This document shows, in pieces, positions 58,802 through 64,000 of a stretch of 64,000 nt of DNA. The position numbers were made by a program, and so were the translations under genes. Within the stretch, counting starts at the first letter, position 1; every line of letters starts with the position of its first letter. The DNA is from Lantana camara (lineage: Eukaryota; Streptophyta; Magnoliopsida; Lamiales; Verbenaceae): the NCBI GenBank assembly GCA_037501455.1, contig CM074862.1:60357501-60421500 (forward strand). The letters run 5' to 3'. A model generated the notes under the pieces. The model did no database searches, was not told where the DNA came from, and saw only the letters and a list, made by a program, of their open reading frames with translations.

Positions 58802-60697
58802 TGTAACGCCCCGACTTTTCAGACGTAAAGGTACGACGTATGTGTTTACCAATTTGCGCGAATTAATTGTTTTTACATGTTTTATATTTAATTTTATTAT
58901 AAATTGTTATTATTTTATTTTATTATATTTTATTTTAATTTATTATTACTATATTAAAATATTCCGTAATATAAGTATATATATATATTATTTATTTTAT
59001 TATTAATTTATTGATTATGCTAATTAAGTGTTATGTTAATTAATCATACTTTAATTAATTAATAACGAGACTTTAATATATGTTTATATTCTAATTTGTT
59101 TTATTTATTAAAATTTCATTTGTGCATGGATTTTGAATAAAATGTGCATGCATTGCATGAAATTATGCATGTTGTTCATTTTGTGCATCGTTCTTATATG
59201 AAATGATATCGGAACGTCGTGCAATTGTAATATGTCGTAAATATATGTGTTATGAACATGGCTTTATGCTCGGTTTAAGTTTTCGGATTCATTTGGTATG
59301 CTAACGAATTTAATTTGAATCGAGGAACCAAAACGGGGGCTAACAAGCACTTAGCGTACCCTTGGTTCCGAATTTAATATCTTGAACTAGGAAACTCGGA
59401 TTCGAGTTTCGTCAACTTTGCTGAACTTGCAACGAAAATTCGAGTTTAGTAAACTTAGCCACATATTTTTCCAGAATCATTCAAACCTCCGAAATTTAAC
59501 CGAAACATGCAACGGGAACTCAATCTGCCACCTTTTACCAAATAAATCATAACTTATTCATTTGTTGACCAAATTAACCATGGTTAAAGTTTTTGGAACC
59601 CTAACTCAACCCTTTAATCAGCCTTTAACTCCCTAAACCGAGATAACCTTTCTCACTTAGAGTAAATTGGCCAAACATCCTCTGTTTTCCAGAAATCCCG
59701 TAGCTCAAGCCAATCCTTGGAGATTCAAGCTCAAATCTCTTCCAAACCTCCATTAATCCACAAGGTAAGCTTGGTTATGTTATGTACATTCAATATGAGT
59801 CATTTTCATTCATTCATCCCTAAATTTGAGCAAGGTTTCATGAGTTTTTGACAGATATGAAAGTATATTTAGGTTTTGGGCATTTGATTGATCTCTTCCA
59901 ATTCTTGAGCTTTTTGAATGATTCCAAGCATGAAAATGATTGTTTTGATCTCCTCTCTACATTTATGGTGTTGTACTAGCTGGTAGTTGAGGCATTCATG
60001 AGCTACCATTAATGAACCCTTGAGGTTATAGCATGAAATGAACACCTTTGCCTTCACCTCACGTTTTATCCTTCTGGGAGCTGATTTGAATGTTGTTTTA
60101 GAGTATTTTTTATGCTTAATTGATGCCTTGCCTTAAATGATCTTTTTGGATTGGAGTGGTTGTATTGTGCTTTGTTTTTTTTCTCCAGTTCTGCGTCAGT
60201 TCTGTTTCGCACAGGTCGCGCCCGCGACCTTCTTCACCTTCATTTCAATCGCGCCCGCGACTGAACAGTAGGCTGTTCACGTATTCTGATTAATTGTTCA
60301 AAATTCCGAAAATTGTAGGTAGCGGCCGCTACCATTTCATGAAGGAAATGGGTCGCGGCCGCGACCCCTGTTTTCTGCCAGTTTTCTGTGGTGACGTCTG
60401 ATCTTCTTCCTTCATTCTTTTCCTTTTCTTTCCTTTCTCCTACTGCTGCTCCTTCCTTCCTGGTGTTGCTCAAAGTGTGTGTGTGTCTGTTCTTCAAGCT
60501 TAAACTGTTGTTGCTGCTGTTCTTTTTGGATTCAAAATGTGTGCGTGTGTGTATATGTATATGCATGAAAATGGGGTGTGTTGTTTGTGCATGCATGTGT
60601 GCGTGTGTGTGTGTGCATGAAGGTGTTGTATGCATGAGTGTGTGTAATTATATATGTATATATGTAATATATATATTAGATTAGGTTATGCATGCAT

Positions 60698-60744
<47 letters not shown>

Positions 60745-62363
60745 GTAGGATTATATATATATATGTATATCTATATAATTAGTATATATTTATATTTATA
60801 ATATATTTTAAATTTTATTTGATTTAATTCAATTTTAGAATTAATTGATTTCTATTTCGCATATTTAAATTACCGACTATTGTTTGAACGTTTTATTTCT
60901 TTTATTCCTAATTGAAAATATGAATATTAAGTGTTATGAACATTAAATGAATTCTTGGATTAAATTGATATGAATTTATGAATTTGAATGTAATGAATGA
61001 ACAAATGGATTGATTTTGTGATTTAAGTTCCTTAATAGTGCACATGAACATTTTCATGGCATAATATGATCTTTTATGCATTCATGTCATATTCACTTCG
61101 TTGCCGAGCGTCATATGTGGCTATTGAGTCTCATACCTTTTCTTTTGCACAGATTCGGATTTGGTCGGAGACGTAGGCGAGCATTGAGACGCTTGTGCCG
61201 ATCTTTTGTTTATAAAAGGTGGGTTTTTCTTCTATTAGATATGAATCGACCGATATATATCCTTATGTGACAAGTTTTAAGCCAAAGTAATATGATTATA
61301 CATATATATTGCGTCTTTTCTCAAGTAAATGATTTCAAACGTATAACCTTTCCTTTATGCAAACCTACCTTATGTTTTGGCGAGATTGCATGTATGATAT
61401 GATCACGGGCCCGGAGCTTAGTGCATTGTGGGGAGCCGGGGAGGCAAGGGCCGACGGTGAACCCTTGCACTAGTTCCAACCATTTTACGTCGAAACGGAT
61501 CTCGTCAGGAGTTTTGACGAGAAAACGCTAGTCGGGCTCTTGAGGATTCATGAACCTCACTAGCCATTATGTATGAGGTGGTCGAGTCTTGCAAACTCGC
61601 CCACCACCGGAGGAAGAAGGTGTATATGAATGATTATGATCATTATGTATGTGCACATATGTTATGTATGAAAACTTGTGAATTTATGAATATGATTACA
61701 CGAGGAGAAGGTTGGAGGTGATGCACGCCCACTCGTCGGGCCTTATACCCTATGTTAATTATGAATGAAAATGATAGTCGTAATCCCATTGATGTTTTGT
61801 TTGTTTTGCCGCTTGGGAAATTTCTTATCAAACTTCTATGGGATTAGGGCTTGCATGTATATGTTTCAATTCCGCGATATTTACACTTATGCCCCGCTTT
61901 TATACCCACCAGTCTCTTTTAGACTGAACCCGGTTTGTTTTCAGTTGTTTTGTGCAGGCATAGGAGTGCTAGGCGGGAATACAAGGCGTCTAGGTTTTTG
62001 CATTGTTGTTTAGCACTTCATTTCAGTCTCATACTCTTATTGCCATTTTGAATATGATCTTGATGTGGAGCGTTATAATTCTGTAGGCCGTGTGGCCTTG
62101 AATACTTGAATACTTTTGTACATCTATTTTTGGAGCTTGGTGGCTCATTGTATATATATTATATGTCGTTCTTGCTTCCGCGTTTACTTTAACTCTGATT
62201 TTACATTGTCTTGAGTTGAATGGTTCAAGGGTTAGTCCCGCCTAGCATAGCGTGTGTGTTGTGTCCCCGTTCTCCGTGGATTTGGCACTTGTATGGACTT
62301 CCATTTCATATACGGGTCAGGTCCCGGTGCGGGGGATGTGGTACCTTACGCTCGGGTGCTACA
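58802..62363 (+). repeat. Element F 3' LTR
   Basis: It runs from TGTAACGCCCCGAC to GGGTGCTACA. Exon 1 end 59764, palindromes about 60213-60367, a TA-repeat 60703-60742 (longer than in the 5' copy), micro-exon 61153-61218, exon 3 from 61958. Confidence 0.92.
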
Positions 62364-64000
62364 ACACATATATACATATATATATATACATTCACGCGCA
62401 CACTCTGCACAGTTAGAGAATAGCAATAGCAATTTACATGTGGGGAGAACAAACGGAACCAAGGAAGACACCAGAAGCAGCAAGGACTGACCAAACAACA
62501 GCCATGACTGCTCCTAAAGTACATAAACTCACGCACATATTTTGAATCAAAAGAAGCACAGCAGCAGCAGTTTATAAATGATAAACACACACACCCCACC
62601 GCAGCACACAAGGAAGGAAGAAGCAGCAACAAGAAAGAAAAAGAAAGGAAGAAGAGAAGAATAGAAGCTGCCGCAGCAGCTACCCACCCGGGTAGCCAGA
62701 CCTTCACAAATCTCCCCGGCCGGGTAGGGAGTACAGAAGGTTTAGCAGCAGAAGTACCCGGCCGGGCACTATCGAAGAAGAAACTCTCCCCGGCCGAGGA
62801 GAGTGTTACAGACTCAGAACAGAAGCAGCAGACAGTTACGGGAAAAATAGGGGAGGAAAAAGGAGGGTTCAAACCAGGACAAATATTCACACAAACTTGC
62901 AACCAAAACAAGCTAATAATCAAGGTAAGAATAGGCTTCAAATGATCAACAAACAATCCTGGAAACAACCCCCAACAACGCAGCAAAAACGGGAAGGAAA
63001 AGCAGCAGTTCGTGTGTGAAGAAAACAGGGCAAGAAATGGAAAAAAGAACATAGACTCCCAACGTGATCAATCAACCCATACAAGCATACACAGCCATAA
63101 TTGAAGTAAAAGAACCATATACATATCATCAAAACAAGTTAAAGATCAAGAGGTCATCAAATACTCCAAAAACCTTACTGTTTCTTCACATGCTTAAGAA
63201 TCCCATGAAATCCGATTCAAATTGAGAGATGAATAGATCAAAATGACCAGAGAATAATATATAACATAATCCTAACTCACCTCGTTGATTGGATGAAGGT
63301 TGATTGAGATTTGAGCTCAAAACCTCAAGGATTGCACTGTTACGGGAAAACAGAGGTGCAGAAGCTTTGGCTGAACTTTTTGGTTCGTGTGAGGTTTGGT
63401 TCGAGATGGAGCAGTTAAGAGCTGATAGAGGTTTGAACTAGGGTTAAAAGGCCACCAACCATAGTTAATTTGGTTAAGTTTTGAACAAGTTATGGCCAAT
63501 ATAGTGAAAGATGGTCATTTTGATGCGGTTTCGTTTTTCGGTTGGATTTCGGAGGTTCAAATGATTTCGAAAAAATATAAGGCTTAGTTTATTAAACTCA
63601 AATCTTCAATACAAGTTTAACGAAGTTGACGGAACTCGAATCCAAGTTCCCGAGCTCAAGATATCACATACAGAACCAAGGGTGCGCTAATTGCTCATTA
63701 GCCCCCGATTTGGTTCCAAGACTCAAATTAAATTCGTTAACATGTTAAACGAGTTCAAAAACACAAAACGAGCGTATAGGCATGTTCACAACACATATAT
63801 TTACGACATACTACAATTTCACGGCATTTCGATATCATTTCATATAAGAACGATGCACAAATTAAACAACCATGCACATTTTCATGCAATTCATGCACAT
63901 ATTCATTAAAATTCATGCATAATAAAAATTAATTAAATAGATTAAATTAAATTATAAACATAAATTAAGGTCAACGTGATTAATTAATTAAAGCATGATT
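62364..64000 (-). mobile_element. E: minus-strand LTR, part 2 (LTR start side, cut by window)
   Basis: It begins with the ACACA duplication after F. On the minus strand it holds palindromes (62679-62803), a donor AACGAG|GTGAG (exon 1 low end 63281), a TATATTTTTTC stretch near 63575, the GAGCTCGGGAACTTGG block and the GGGGGCTAATGAGCAATTAG hairpin (63673-63717). Comparison with D suggests about 0.3 kb of the LTR start lies past the window. A 248-codon frame (62306-63052) is judged a chance frame. Confidence 0.85.
62679..62803 (-). repeat. Palindrome array in E
   Basis: GCTACCCACCCGGGTAGC (62679-62696), CTCCCCGGCCGGGTAGGGAG (62712-62731), GTACCCGGCCGGGCAC (62754-62769) and CTCTCCCCGGCCGAGGAGAG (62784-62803). 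These match D's array in reverse order, as expected for the opposite orientation, with some decayed positions. Confidence 0.88.

Larger units (their letters stand above)
41304..62363 (+). mobile_element. Element F: complete autonomous-type retrotransposon, split by G
   Basis: LTRs 41304-44863 (3,560 bp) and 58802-62363 (3,562 bp) with the target duplication ACACA at 41299-41303 and 62364-62368. Without G and one GTTTC copy the element is about 11.8 kb. It contains a PBS, gag, pol and PPT, but the coding region has frameshifts and stops. It lies in E's LTR within putative intron 1. Confidence 0.93.

Noticed and set aside
62306..63052. A 248-codon minus-strand frame in E's LTR.
   Set aside because: It crosses a palindrome array, microsatellite and leader sequence, has low-complexity Cys/Phe/Ser composition, and D of the same family does not keep it as one frame.

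Overview
This window looks like heterochromatic nuclear DNA of a flowering plant. The reasons are dense nested Ty3/gypsy chromovirus elements of the Tekay/Del type, a 13-base primer-binding site matching the plant initiator-Met tRNA (TGGTATCAGAGCC), integrases ending in a chromodomain, 5-bp target duplications and C-to-T decay. I see no host gene, tRNA or rRNA. The species cannot be told from the sequence alone. No coding region is fully open; every one carries stops or frameshifts.

Layout. 1-11694 is element A (minus strand): 3' LTR part 1-2165, gag-pol 2194-6657, PBS 6846-6858, and a 5' LTR 6867-11694 that is split by J, a solo LTR of another family (7370-9307). A sits inside the 5' LTR of non-coding element H (5' LTR remainder 11695-13712, internal 13713-16170, 3' LTR start 16171-16713). 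16714-19848 holds a truncated minus-strand LTR (I) fused to a truncated relative of J (J2). 19849-28428 is autonomous element B (plus). B's 3' LTR is broken by non-coding element D (28429-30173, 36381-39473 and beyond). D's 5' LTR is broken by gag-only element C (30174-36380), and D's interior is broken by minus-strand LTR E (39474-41303 and 62364-64000). E is broken by autonomous element F (41304-62363), and F's gag is broken by non-coding element G (45307-54518). The nest B > D > E > F > G is therefore five levels deep. Exact target duplications support C (GACAG), F (ACACA), G (GTTTC) and J (CTAGT).

How the parts relate. A, B and F encode a Gag-protease-RT-RNase H-integrase-chromodomain polyprotein. 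C keeps only Gag. D, G and H keep LTRs plus non-coding interiors (LARD-like) and, if mobile, would need proteins from A/B/F-like relatives.

Most unusual observation. The large LTRs of A-I, though diverged, share one architecture: a hairpin with GCTAA/TTAGC arms, a TATA-like stretch, a splice-donor-like AAG|GTRAG, a long putative intron with an array of GC-rich 14-22-bp palindromes, a 54-73-nt putative micro-exon (…AG|exon|GTGNG), a second putative intron with conserved structured sequence ending in an AGTCT/AGACT hairpin, and an acceptor CAG|G just before GCTAGGCGGG. The palindrome sequence changes between families while palindromy is kept. Most LTR-into-LTR insertions here fall in putative intron 1. 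Splicing itself is inferred from sequence and not shown.
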